Shown in pieces: positions 1-4,238 of a stretch of DNA of 12,978 bases. Positions within the stretch are counted from its first letter, which is position 1. Each line of letters begins with the position of its first letter. The notes beneath the pieces are model-generated. The model did not search any database and was not told the origin of the DNA. It saw only the letters and a list, made by a program, of their open reading frames with translations. Both the position numbers and the translations under genes were made by a program. Origin of the DNA: JBJEQG01 sp051881635 (lineage in GTDB: Bacteria > Bacillota > Clostridia > Oscillospirales > Acutalibacteraceae); the NCBI GenBank assembly GCA_051881635.1, contig JBJEQG010000122.1, positions 1 through 12,978 on the forward strand, given 5' to 3'.

Positions 1-53
1 AACAAAACATTACTTTTTTTCGGTAAAATGTTTTATAATAATTTTATTATACT

Positions 54-143
54 ATGCAATGGAATGACTTTTTCCAAATGATTATTGCAGTGACGAATGT
101 CTTAATGTTAATAAATCAGTATCGTAAAAACAAAAAGAAATAA
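54..143 (+). CDS. small toxin-like membrane peptide, copy 1 (29 aa), leader lost
   Basis: This short frame encodes a 29-residue peptide with an N-terminal WNDFF motif, one hydrophobic segment (about residues 8-20) and a basic tail rich in Lys, Arg and Asn. It is clearly related to the two peptides at 358-441 and 659-742, which share the WN-FF, IAV/LAV-NVL and lysine-rich tail pattern. The stop codon lies inside the terminator stem, as in the other copies, and the downstream antisense promoter is kept. Unlike them, it has no recognisable ribosome binding site, no leader hairpin and no clear promoter in bases 1-53, which are AT-rich. It may be a decayed copy, or its promoter may lie outside the window. 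Peptides of this size and layout behave as membrane-damaging type I toxins in the Fst/TxpA groups. That role is inferred from architecture, not from a family match. Confidence 0.5.
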   Translation: MQWNDFFQMIIAVTNVLMLINQYRKNKKK

Positions 144-174
144 CCGCCCCATGTCCCAATAAGGCGGTTATTTC
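137..174. terminator. shared bidirectional terminator, copy 1
   Basis: A perfect 12-bp inverted repeat (GAAATAACCGCC at 137-148 with GGCGGTTATTTC at 163-174, 14-nt loop) overlaps the 3' end of the copy 1 peptide gene. It lies between the peptide frame and the opposing antisense promoter at 225-253, so it can end both transcripts. The RNAs would then share complementary terminator loops. Confidence 0.7.
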
Positions 175-218
175 TATAACCTACTTTTGGAGCAACCGTC
201 TATCGGTATGCTCTCGTT
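137..218 (-). ncRNA. predicted antisense RNA, copy 1
   Basis: Predicted from the minus-strand promoter at 225-253 and the terminator at 137-174, giving an RNA of roughly 80 nt. Its 5' part reads AGCATACCGATAGACGGT and can fold as ACCG-loop-CGGT. It contains GCTCCA where copies 2 and 3 have GCTCCC. It overlaps the 3' end of the copy 1 peptide gene and would act as its antitoxin RNA. The exact ends are estimates. Confidence 0.5.
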
Positions 219-224
219 ATTTAT

Positions 225-253
225 ATAATACAATTCAATCTGAAATATGTCAA
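225..253 (-). promoter_or_regulatory. antisense RNA promoter, copy 1
   Basis: On the minus strand a TTGACA box (248-253) is followed after 17 bp by TATTAT (225-230). It points back toward the copy 1 peptide gene. It is the same promoter as in copies 2 and 3, with one change in the -10 box. Confidence 0.7.
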
Positions 254-261
254 GAAAAATG

Positions 262-290
262 TTGACGGATTTTGTCAAAGCTGATATAAT
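262..290 (+). promoter_or_regulatory. toxin mRNA promoter, copy 2
   Basis: TTGACG (262-267), a 17-bp spacer and TATAAT (285-290) form a near-consensus sigma-A promoter. The start site should fall near 297, so the RNA begins with the AGAGCATACC leader. This promoter lies inside the longer open frame that begins at 247, showing that the true peptide starts at 358. Confidence 0.75.
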
Positions 291-331
291 CAAAGTGCAG
301 AGCATACCTAAAACGGTAGGCGGTCAATCCT

Positions 332-349
332 GCTCCCAGAAATGGGGGT
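332..349 (+). promoter_or_regulatory. ribosome-site-sequestering leader hairpin, copy 2
   Basis: CTCCC (333-337) can pair with GGGGG (344-348) across a 6-nt loop, with a flanking G-U pair. The GGGGG run is the Shine-Dalgarno sequence, 9 nt before the ATG at 358, so the stem would hide the ribosome binding site. Such 5' stems are known to restrain translation of Fst-type toxin mRNAs; here it is inferred. Confidence 0.6.
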
Positions 350-357
350 GTTGCCAT

Positions 358-441
358 ATGACATGGAATGAGTTTTTTAACTTTATTCTTGCAGTATCAA
401 ATGTACTGTTAGTTATAAAAGCATATAAAAAAAGGAAATAA
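358..441 (+). CDS. small toxin-like membrane peptide, copy 2 (27 aa)
   Basis: A 27-residue peptide with one predicted membrane segment (about residues 6-20), preceded by WNEFF and followed by a strongly basic KKRK tail. I chose the ATG at 358 because GGGGGTG lies 9 nt upstream, the promoter at 262-290 is between this start and any longer frame, and all three copies align only from here. The gene sits in a convergent cassette with an antisense RNA starting beyond its 3' end and a shared terminator, the arrangement of Fst/par and related type I toxin-antitoxin systems. A toxin of this kind would insert in the cytoplasmic membrane when the antisense RNA is lost. I cannot place it in a named family. 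A small non-toxic membrane peptide remains possible. Confidence 0.7.
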   Translation: MTWNEFFNFILAVSNVLLVIKAYKKRK

Positions 442-476
442 CCGCCCAAGCGACCAAACTTAGCGGTTATTTCCTT
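432..476. terminator. shared bidirectional terminator, copy 2
   Basis: A perfect 14-bp inverted repeat (AAGGAAATAACCGC at 432-445 with its complement at 463-476, 17-nt loop) contains the peptide stop codon. It lies between the convergent promoters, so it can end both the peptide mRNA and the antisense RNA. Confidence 0.75.
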
Positions 477-519
477 AACTACTTTTTTGGGAGCGACCGT
501 CTATCGGTATGCTTTCGTT
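434..519 (-). ncRNA. predicted antisense RNA, copy 2
   Basis: Predicted RNA of about 85 nt from the promoter at 526-554 to the terminator at 432-476. Its 5' end (AGCATACC, then ACGGT, then GCTCCC) matches the toxin mRNA 5' end in order and sequence, as if the toxin leader had been copied in reverse. It lacks the GGGGG partner, so its GCUCCCA is free and could pair with UGGGGGU at the toxin ribosome binding site. Its ends are estimates. Confidence 0.6.
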
Positions 520-525
520 ATTTAT

Positions 526-554
526 ATTATACAATTCAATCTGAAATATGTCAA
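526..554 (-). promoter_or_regulatory. antisense RNA promoter, copy 2
   Basis: A perfect consensus promoter on the minus strand: TTGACA (549-554), a 17-bp spacer and TATAAT (526-531). It is a better match than the opposing toxin promoter, as expected if antitoxin RNA must be in excess. Confidence 0.8.
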
Positions 555-562
555 GAAAAATG

Positions 563-591
563 TTGACGGATTTTGTCAAAGCTGATATAAT
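563..591 (+). promoter_or_regulatory. toxin mRNA promoter, copy 3
   Basis: TTGACG (563-568), a 17-bp spacer and TATAAT (586-591), identical to the copy 2 promoter. It lies immediately behind the -35 box of the copy 2 antisense promoter (549-554), so the two are back to back. Confidence 0.75.
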
Positions 592-632
592 CAAAGTGCA
601 GAGCATACCTAAAACGGTAGGCGGTCAATCCT

Positions 633-650
633 GCTCCCAGAAATGGGGGT
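633..650 (+). promoter_or_regulatory. ribosome-site-sequestering leader hairpin, copy 3
   Basis: Identical to copy 2: CTCCC (634-638) can pair with the GGGGG Shine-Dalgarno run (645-649) upstream of the ATG at 659. Confidence 0.6.
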
Positions 651-658
651 GTTGCCAT

Positions 659-742
659 ATGACATGGAATGAGTTTTTTAACTTTATTCTCGCAGTATCA
701 AATGTACTGTTGGTTATAAAAGCATATAAAAAAAGGAAATAA
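659..742 (+). CDS. small toxin-like membrane peptide, copy 3 (27 aa)
   Basis: The encoded peptide is identical to copy 2; the two genes differ only at two silent third-codon positions. The start at 659 is fixed by the GGGGGTG site and the promoter at 563-591. Full protein identity with silent changes is consistent with a young duplication, or with selection on the peptide while the RNA parts drift: the terminator loop and right arm differ more between copies than the coding region does. The same caution about family and function applies as for copy 2. Confidence 0.7.
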   Translation: MTWNEFFNFILAVSNVLLVIKAYKKRK

Positions 743-777
743 CCGCCCCAGCACCCAAAACTGAACGGTTATTCCTT
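733..777. terminator. shared bidirectional terminator, copy 3
   Basis: AAGGAAATAACCG (733-745) pairs with CGGTTATTCCTT (766-777) apart from one bulged A. The stem is less perfect than in copy 2, and the loop (GCCCCAGCACCC) differs from the copy 2 loop, so antisense pairing may be partly copy-specific. Confidence 0.65.
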
Positions 778-820
778 AACTGATTTTTTGGGAGCGACCG
801 TCTATCGGTATGCTCTCGTT
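734..820 (-). ncRNA. predicted antisense RNA, copy 3
   Basis: Predicted from the promoter at 827-855 to the terminator at 733-777, about 85 nt. It keeps the AGCATACC / ACGGT / GCTCCC 5' motif. Because the 5' parts of the copy 2 and copy 3 RNAs are the same, cross-regulation between copies is possible. The ends are estimates. Confidence 0.6.
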
Positions 821-826
821 ATTTAT

Positions 827-855
827 ATTATACAATTCGATATGAAATATGTCAA
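827..855 (-). promoter_or_regulatory. antisense RNA promoter, copy 3
   Basis: TTGACA (850-855), a 17-bp spacer and TATAAT (827-832) on the minus strand. The repeat homology ends directly after this -35 box, which marks the right edge of the array. Confidence 0.8.
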
Positions 856-886
856 GGCAGATTTACTATAATTTTCGGTTTGAAAT

Positions 887-1381
887 TTAAGCATTGTCGC
901 ATGGGATAAATCGGGAATCGGATTTGGCTGTCAAATAAACAGCGGTGCAAATTGCAGTACAAAGACAAAGTCTTTCATGGTGCGGATTTTTGATGTTTAA
1001 TTCAAAATATTCGCCTGTGGGAGAAATTTTTTTCTCCATAATCATAACGGTGCTGTGGTCAACATCGGAAAGACGAAAACGGCATAAATCGGCTGTACCC
1101 GAAAAAGTCATGGAACTGCCGAACAGCATAAGCGTAAAGCCATGATTGAATTGGGGAACAACGGAAAGTTGCCGCTTGTCATACCGTACCGAAAAATGGT
1201 TGACAATCAATGTGTAGTGTGTGATTTCCGCAATACGCTCTTTTTCTGTATTTTCAACATATAGAATTTGGCAAGAGGGGCGGAGCTTGCCTGTGATTAA
1301 ATATTTTTCGTGTCCGCTTTCGTCCATAACAACAAACCGTGCAGACAAGTCGGAACAGTCCCGTTTCATCAATAATTTCAT
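887..1381 (-). CDS. LURP-one-related / tubby C-like protein (164 aa)
   Basis: The protein resembles the LURP-one-related (LOR, tubby C-like) fold of bacterial YxjI-type proteins. It opens with a KLLMKRD segment, then alternating strands such as ARFVVMDESGHEKYLITGK, and ends with a second set of strands. Members are single-domain barrels of about 160-200 residues with no known enzymatic activity, so a role cannot be assigned. I see no signal peptide. The start at 1381 follows AGGTGAA at a suitable distance. It is the last gene of a minus-strand operon, 24 bp behind the peptidase gene. A tubby-like protein in an ImmR/ImmA-type operon is unusual and could be cargo. The fold call rests on pattern memory and is moderate. 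Confidence 0.55.
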   Translation of the reverse strand: MKLLMKRDCSDLSARFVVMDESGHEKYLITGKLRPSCQILYVENTEKERIAEITHYTLIVNHFSVRYDKRQLSVVPQFNHGFTLMLFGSSMTFSGTADLCRFRLSDVDHSTVMIMEKKISPTGEYFELNIKNPHHERLCLCTAICTAVYLTAKSDSRFIPCDNA

Positions 1382-1405
1382 AAAAATTCACCTGTTCTCG
1401 AAAAC

Positions 1406-1846
1406 TTATTCAATACCGAATTTTAATTTAATCAAAGCCTGTGGAATGTGTGTCATACGGGAAATTTCTTCTGCCGAAAATCCCTCGCAGTCCTCCAAAT
1501 GAAAATCGCAGTGCCGCAAAAGCAGTTCAACAGCAAAAAGGTCCGCTTCACGCTCATATCGTGAGGTGCGAAGTTCCGTATAAAAGGCAATACGCATGAT
1601 GTTGGTATCACCGTGCAGAATAATGTGTCCCAATTCATGGGCAAGAACAACAAGAGCCTCGTCCTCGTCAATTTCCTCGTTCAGAATGATAACATAGACT
1701 TCCTCATATTTGATATAAAAACCACGCACTTTTTGGGGTAAATCCAAATGCAGAATTATTATACCCAAATTTTCGCAAATTTCATACGGGGAGGTTGTGT
1801 GACAGGTATCTATAATTTTTGAAACGACAGTGTTAATGTTTTGCAT
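1406..1846 (-). CDS. ImmA/IrrE-family metallopeptidase (146 aa)
   Basis: A small zinc peptidase of the ImmA/IrrE group. The HELGH motif (residues 70-74) gives two histidine ligands and the catalytic glutamate, and YEREADLFAVELLL (about 97-110) carries the third, acidic ligand. The length suits single-domain ImmA. In ICEBs1 of Bacillus subtilis, ImmA cleaves the repressor ImmR to induce the element. Here the gene lies 30 bp downstream of an XRE-type repressor on the same strand, so the same pairing is likely: the repressor is probably the substrate. GGAAGG lies about 8 nt before the ATG at 1846. It is soluble, with no signal peptide or membrane segment. Confidence 0.9.
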   Translation of the reverse strand: MQNINTVVSKIIDTCHTTSPYEICENLGIIILHLDLPQKVRGFYIKYEEVYVIILNEEIDEDEALVVLAHELGHIILHGDTNIMRIAFYTELRTSRYEREADLFAVELLLRHCDFHLEDCEGFSAEEISRMTHIPQALIKLKFGIE

Positions 1847-1876
1847 CGCATTTTCCTTCCGCTCATTTGTATTTTA

Positions 1877-2266
1877 TTATATTTGCGAGGGCTTGTTTTT
1901 TTGACGGACGGCAACTTCGGCGGCAATCCGTATGGCCTCAATAATCTTTTGCTTATCCTCAGCGGTAATCGGCATACCGTTAAACATCAATGCCTGTTCT
2001 TCGCTCAGAATACCGCTGAATTCGTCAATCAAATCGTTAATGTCACGGCGTTTTTTTTCCGTTTGGACGATACCAAGCAGTTTGTCGCTTGTGGTGTGCA
2101 GTACATCGCATAGTTTTGCGAGTATGGTTTGGTCAGGCTCACGCCGTCCCTGTTCATACATACCGACAGCCGAAGGAGATATGCCCAAACGCCGAGCCAG
2201 CTCCGCTTGTGTCAGTCCGGCTTTTGTACGCAGCTCACGAATGACATCTCCAAATCGCTTATTCAC
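1877..2266 (-). CDS. XRE-family repressor, ImmR-like (129 aa)
   Basis: The N-terminal 60 residues form a classic Cro/CI helix-turn-helix: FGDVIRELRTKAGLTQAELA followed by the recognition part ISPSAVGMYEQGRREPD. The C-terminal half is helical and acidic, suited to dimerisation and cleavage. The start is a GTG at 2266, chosen because GGGAGG (2275-2280) lies 8 nt upstream. It is the first gene of an operon with the ImmA-like peptidase, and its promoter contains a 13-bp palindrome between the -35 and -10 boxes, so it probably represses itself. It probably also controls the divergent operon, where a matching palindrome lies upstream of the first gene. It resembles repressors of integrative elements and prophages. 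Confidence 0.88.
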   Translation of the reverse strand: MNKRFGDVIRELRTKAGLTQAELARRLGISPSAVGMYEQGRREPDQTILAKLCDVLHTTSDKLLGIVQTEKKRRDINDLIDEFSGILSEEQALMFNGMPITAEDKQKIIEAIRIAAEVAVRQKNKPSQI

Positions 2267-2344
2267 CTCAAATTCCTCCCTTGAATTGAATGGAAAATAA
2301 TTTTTTGGGTTTCGGGTGTAAAAATTCCTATATATATTATTTCT

Positions 2345-2373
2345 ATTTTATCACACACGGTTCGTGTAGTCAA
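2345..2373 (-). promoter_or_regulatory. promoter of the repressor-peptidase operon
   Basis: On the minus strand TTGACT (2368-2373), a 17-bp spacer and TAAAAT (2345-2350) lead toward the repressor gene. The spacer is almost filled by the palindrome at 2355-2367. Confidence 0.7.
2355..2367. promoter_or_regulatory. operator-like palindrome 1
   Basis: ACACG-GTT-CGTGT is a perfect 5-bp palindrome with a 3-bp centre between the -35 and -10 boxes of the repressor promoter. A protein bound here would block polymerase, the expected place for an autoregulatory operator. A related site lies at 2561-2573. Confidence 0.6.
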
Positions 2374-2419
2374 GCATATATTTGACATTTTTTTGAAACA
2401 AGCAAAAAAATGTATTGAC

Positions 2420-2433
2420 AGAACAAATGTTCG
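2420..2433. promoter_or_regulatory. LexA-like (SOS) box
   Basis: AGAACAAATGTTCG matches the Firmicute LexA/DinR box pattern CGAACRNRYGTTYG at every position except the first. It ends 9 bp upstream of the -35 box of the plus-strand promoter at 2443-2470 and follows a TTGACA hexamer at 2415-2420. It could place the downstream genes under DNA-damage control. It could instead be an operator for the neighbouring repressor. Confidence 0.5.
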
Positions 2434-2442
2434 ATAAAACTC

Positions 2443-2470
2443 TTGAAAAATCATGTGAAATCTCTATAAT
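2443..2470 (+). promoter_or_regulatory. promoter of the coiled-coil/sigma-like operon
   Basis: TTGAAA (2443-2448), a 16-bp spacer and TATAAT (2465-2470). The start site should lie near 2477, directly before a short open frame with its own ribosome site. Confidence 0.6.
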
Positions 2471-2488
2471 AAAAATTAAAGGGGCAAA

Positions 2489-2557
2489 ATGAAGTATAAG
2501 TTTCACGCTGAAAATGTTGTACTTTTATTTTTATGCTCCAAATTTTTTAGCTTTTAA
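2489..2557 (+). CDS. possible 22-residue leader peptide
   Basis: An ATG at 2489 follows AAAGGGG by 4 nt, close behind the predicted transcription start, and opens a 22-residue frame beginning MKYKFHAENVVLLFLC. It ends 29 nt before the start of the next gene and overlaps a small inverted repeat (TAGCTT at 2548-2553, AAGCTA at 2556-2561). It may be a real small protein, a leader that tunes translation downstream, or a chance frame. Nothing similar is recognised. Confidence 0.3.
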   Translation: MKYKFHAENVVLLFLCSKFFSF

Positions 2558-2560
2558 GCT

Positions 2561-2573
2561 ACACGAAATGTGT
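2561..2573. promoter_or_regulatory. operator-like palindrome 2
   Basis: ACACGAAATGTGT matches the reverse complement of palindrome 1 (ACACGAACCGTGT) at 11 of 13 positions. It lies just upstream of the GGAGGTG ribosome site of the gene at 2587, downstream of the promoter, where a bound repressor could act as a roadblock. Confidence 0.45.
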
Positions 2574-2586
2574 TGGAGGTGCAGAC

Positions 2587-2808
2587 ATGAATTTTAGGGT
2601 ATGGGCAGAGGACTACATGAAAACGGCGGATATGATTGCAAAGTATATCGAGGAGATGAAGAAAAAAAGAAAATCGCTGACGGGGGAAGACGCCGTCTTT
2701 TTTGATAGGAAAATCCATACGCTAAAAGCGATGTATGGGGATTGTATTTCAACGGCGGAAATTTTGAGAAAGAAGGCGGAACACAATGAGGAAAGTTCGC
2801 TTTGGTGA
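2587..2808 (+). CDS. small charged coiled-coil protein (73 aa)
   Basis: I do not recognise this protein. It is highly charged and likely all-helical, with lysine- and glutamate-rich heptad-like stretches (MIAKYIEEMKKKRKSL near residues 17-32, then a second helix to about residue 68). It has no membrane segment. GGAGGTG (2575-2581) lies 5 nt before the ATG. Its last 23 bases overlap the following sigma-like gene in another frame, so the two are probably translated together. Short helical proteins paired with region-4-like regulators occur upstream of phage late genes, which would fit a partner role, but that is inference. Confidence 0.7.
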   Translation: MNFRVWAEDYMKTADMIAKYIEEMKKKRKSLTGEDAVFFDRKIHTLKAMYGDCISTAEILRKKAEHNEESSLW

Positions 2809-3088
2809 TATGCATGACGGGGAATACAGTTTAAAACAGTATATCGAGGGAATGTATGAAGAAAATACAAACCGCCAAAAAAGGCAGATGATGATACAGG
2901 TTGCCGAAACGGGTATTTATGTATTTCTTACGCCGAAACAGCGTTATTGTGTTGAGTGCTATTATAAAGATGGCGAAGATGTAAAGGTGATTGCCGGTCG
3001 TATGGGGATTACGCAGTCAGCGGTTTATAAGCATTTGAAAGCCGCTGAAAAACGATTAAAAAAATTATCAATTTTTTTGCCTGTATAA
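2786..3088 (+). CDS. sigma-70 region 4-like DNA-binding protein (100 aa)
   Basis: The C-terminal half carries a region-4-type helix-turn-helix: LTPKQRYCVECYYKDGEDVK followed by the recognition helix ITQSAVYKHLKAAEKRLKK (about residues 49-93). The N-terminal half is helical and lacks region 2, so it is not a complete sigma factor. Proteins of this size act as phage late-gene regulators in clostridial prophages and often lie shortly upstream of the terminase genes; here the terminase is about 4.5 kb away. It starts inside the end of the upstream gene. The ATG at 2786 has only a weak AAGGCGG site, so translational coupling is likely. An alternative ATG exists at 2810. Confidence 0.75.
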   Translation: MRKVRFGDMHDGEYSLKQYIEGMYEENTNRQKRQMMIQVAETGIYVFLTPKQRYCVECYYKDGEDVKVIAGRMGITQSAVYKHLKAAEKRLKKLSIFLPV

Positions 3089-3109
3089 AGCCAAACAAAA
3101 TGTCACATA

Positions 3110-3135
3110 CTTTTGATATAAAATCAAAAGGAGGT
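3110..3135 (+). promoter_or_regulatory. hairpin overlapping the DUF378 ribosome site
   Basis: CTTTTGAT (3110-3117) and ATCAAAAG (3123-3130) form a perfect 8-bp stem with a 5-nt loop. The right arm runs into the AAGGAGGT Shine-Dalgarno sequence (3128-3135), so the folded form would mask its first bases. Confidence 0.45.
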
Positions 3136-3144
3136 CATGTAATC

Positions 3145-3369
3145 ATGATGGATAAAATCGCATTGATTTTGCTGATTATCGGTGGCATTAACTGGGGTTC
3201 GGTCGGTATTTTCCAATTTGATATTGTCGCATGGATTTGCGGTGGTCAGACGGGCATTATCAGTCGTGTTGTTTATACATTGGTTGCGTTGGCGGCAATT
3301 TGGTGTATTTCTCTACTGTTCAGAGAAAGTCCGACTTTGGGCGATGATGATATGGTTCATAATTCATAA
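3145..3369 (+). CDS. DUF378 membrane protein (74 aa)
   Basis: A small integral membrane protein of the DUF378 (YuzA-like) family. It starts with KIALILLIIGGINWGSVG, the typical glycine-asparagine-tryptophan motif of the family after the first membrane helix, and has a second helix around residues 42-60. The acidic tail is probably cytoplasmic or exposed. The molecular role is unknown. The ATG at 3145 was preferred over a longer frame from 3100 because AAGGAGGT lies 9 nt before it and the extension covers the hairpin at 3110-3130. It follows the sigma-like gene after 56 bp and ends before a strong terminator. Confidence 0.85.
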   Translation: MMDKIALILLIIGGINWGSVGIFQFDIVAWICGGQTGIISRVVYTLVALAAIWCISLLFRESPTLGDDDMVHNS

Positions 3370-3376
3370 TCCATGA

Positions 3377-3420
3377 AAAAATCGGGTGCGGCTGTATTGT
3401 TACGCACCCGATTTTTGTTT
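3377..3420 (+). terminator. intrinsic terminator after DUF378 gene
   Basis: A perfect 14-bp stem (AAAAATCGGGTGCG at 3377-3390 with CGCACCCGATTTTT at 3403-3416) is followed by TGTTTGTT. It is a strong terminator for plus-strand transcription. The remaining gap to 3487 holds nothing I recognise. Confidence 0.9.
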
Positions 3421-3487
3421 GTTGCCGTAAGTATATAAGTTGGTCAGGAAAATTTAATACCGTAAAAATTTTGCCGAATACAGTCCG

Positions 3488-3838
3488 TCAGATTAAAAGA
3501 TATAAAAGTGCAAGGAGAAGGCTATGGTCGCAATCTTCGCCCATGAGAAGAATAATCATAAGCAGAATAAGACTGCGTTCCTTATCGTGCATGAATACAT
3601 CTAAAATATCGTTGCCGTGTTCGGCAGATGTGGGAAACGGCGGAACAGGAGGACAGGGATTGGACGGCATTGGGGGCGGTTTCGGCTGAGGTGGAGGCGG
3701 TTCGTTTTTTGGGGGCGGTTTAGAGGGCGGAGCCGTTTTGGACGGTGGCGGAACAGGGCGTGTGGTGCGGTTGTGCATTTCATTAACACGCCGTGCCGCC
3801 TCCTGTTGCATACGACTCATATCACTGTCGGAAATCAA
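3488..3838 (-). CDS. proline-rich protein with hydrophobic C-terminus (116 aa)
   Basis: The N-terminus is charged and helical (MISDSDMSRMQQEAARRVNE). A central proline-rich stretch of about 40 residues, mostly Pro with Lys, Ser and Asn, is followed by a conserved-looking C-terminus of two hydrophobic helices (SLILLMIILLM and SLLLALLYLLI) separated by GEDCDH. The protein could sit at the membrane or pair with the neighbouring proline-linker protein. I prefer a TTG start at 3838, 5 nt behind GAGGTGA (3844-3850); a GTG at 3847 overlaps that site and would add three residues. It is the third gene of a minus-strand set. I recognise the type from clostridial genomes as uncharacterised, unverified. 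Confidence 0.7.
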   Translation of the reverse strand: MISDSDMSRMQQEAARRVNEMHNRTTRPVPPPSKTAPPSKPPPKNEPPPPQPKPPPMPSNPCPPVPPFPTSAEHGNDILDVFMHDKERSLILLMIILLMGEDCDHSLLLALLYLLI

Positions 3839-3869
3839 AAAAATCACCTCGCATTTTGAAAAAATGCTG

Positions 3870-4238
3870 TTACATTAGTTTCATGTTTTTCAGTGCGGGC
3901 AGTAAACGCATGAAACCTAACATTTTGACCGCCTCATCAAGTTTGGCTCGGCGTTCTTCATGCAAAAACGGTCTGAGAGCCTTTAAAAGTCGGGTGCTGT
4001 CATCCTCCTGATTGACGGATTGCAGTAATGGGGCTAAACGCATGACCATGTTTACGGCATCGTTTGGAAATTTATTTTCCGCCATTAAGGGTGCAGATGC
4101 AGGAACGGATACGGGGGGCGGTGCTGTGGACGGCGGAGCGGTATTTTGTTCCGAAAACATGGAGGATAGCCCTTTGATTTTTGACATCATTTCAGGGTCG
4201 CTGAGTAATGCTGAAATTTGTTGAGATAAGTTATCCAT
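3870..4238 (-). CDS. uncharacterised protein with proline linker (122 aa)
   Basis: Two helical parts are joined by a Pro/Ala/Ser linker (about residues 34-50). The N-terminal part (LSQQISALLSDPEMMSKIKG) resembles part of the 54-aa upstream neighbour. The C-terminal part reads APLLQSVNQEDDSTRLLKAL and ends in a basic-hydrophobic helix. There is no signal peptide or catalytic motif. Its ATG overlaps the stop of the upstream gene by 8 nt, showing translational coupling. AAAGGA lies just upstream. The three genes 4395-3488 probably work together; their function is unknown. Confidence 0.75.
   Translation of the reverse strand: MDNLSQQISALLSDPEMMSKIKGLSSMFSEQNTAPPSTAPPPVSVPASAPLMAENKFPNDAVNMVMRLAPLLQSVNQEDDSTRLLKALRPFLHEERRAKLDEAVKMLGFMRLLPALKNMKLM

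Larger units (their letters stand above)
254..855. repeat. 301-bp tandem duplication (copies 2 and 3)
   Basis: Two head-to-tail units, about 254-554 and 555-855, are nearly identical. Each holds a toxin-type promoter, leader hairpin, 27-aa peptide gene, bidirectional terminator and opposing antisense promoter. Differences are limited to two silent changes in the peptide gene, the terminator loop and right arm, and a few bases near the antisense promoter. Copy 1 (54-253) matches only the peptide-to-antisense-promoter part and is more diverged, so the triplet arose in at least two steps. Confidence 0.9.

Noticed and set aside
247..441. Longer 64-residue reading frame upstream of the copy 2 peptide (the same at 548-742)
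   Set aside because: Its first 37 codons cover the promoter and the structured leader, and copy 1 has no matching part. The ribosome site and alignment support the short start at 358 (659 in copy 3).
1..855. CRISPR array
   Set aside because: The repeat unit is 301 bp with coding and promoter content, not short repeats with unique spacers.
2415..2443. Promoter using TTGACA at 2415 together with the LexA-like box
   Set aside because: No acceptable -10 hexamer lies 16-18 bp downstream; the promoter at 2443-2470 fits better.
3617..3859. Plus-strand frame rich in Arg and Gly opposite the proline-rich gene
   Set aside because: It is the antisense reading of the proline codons; it has no ribosome site and no recognisable domain.
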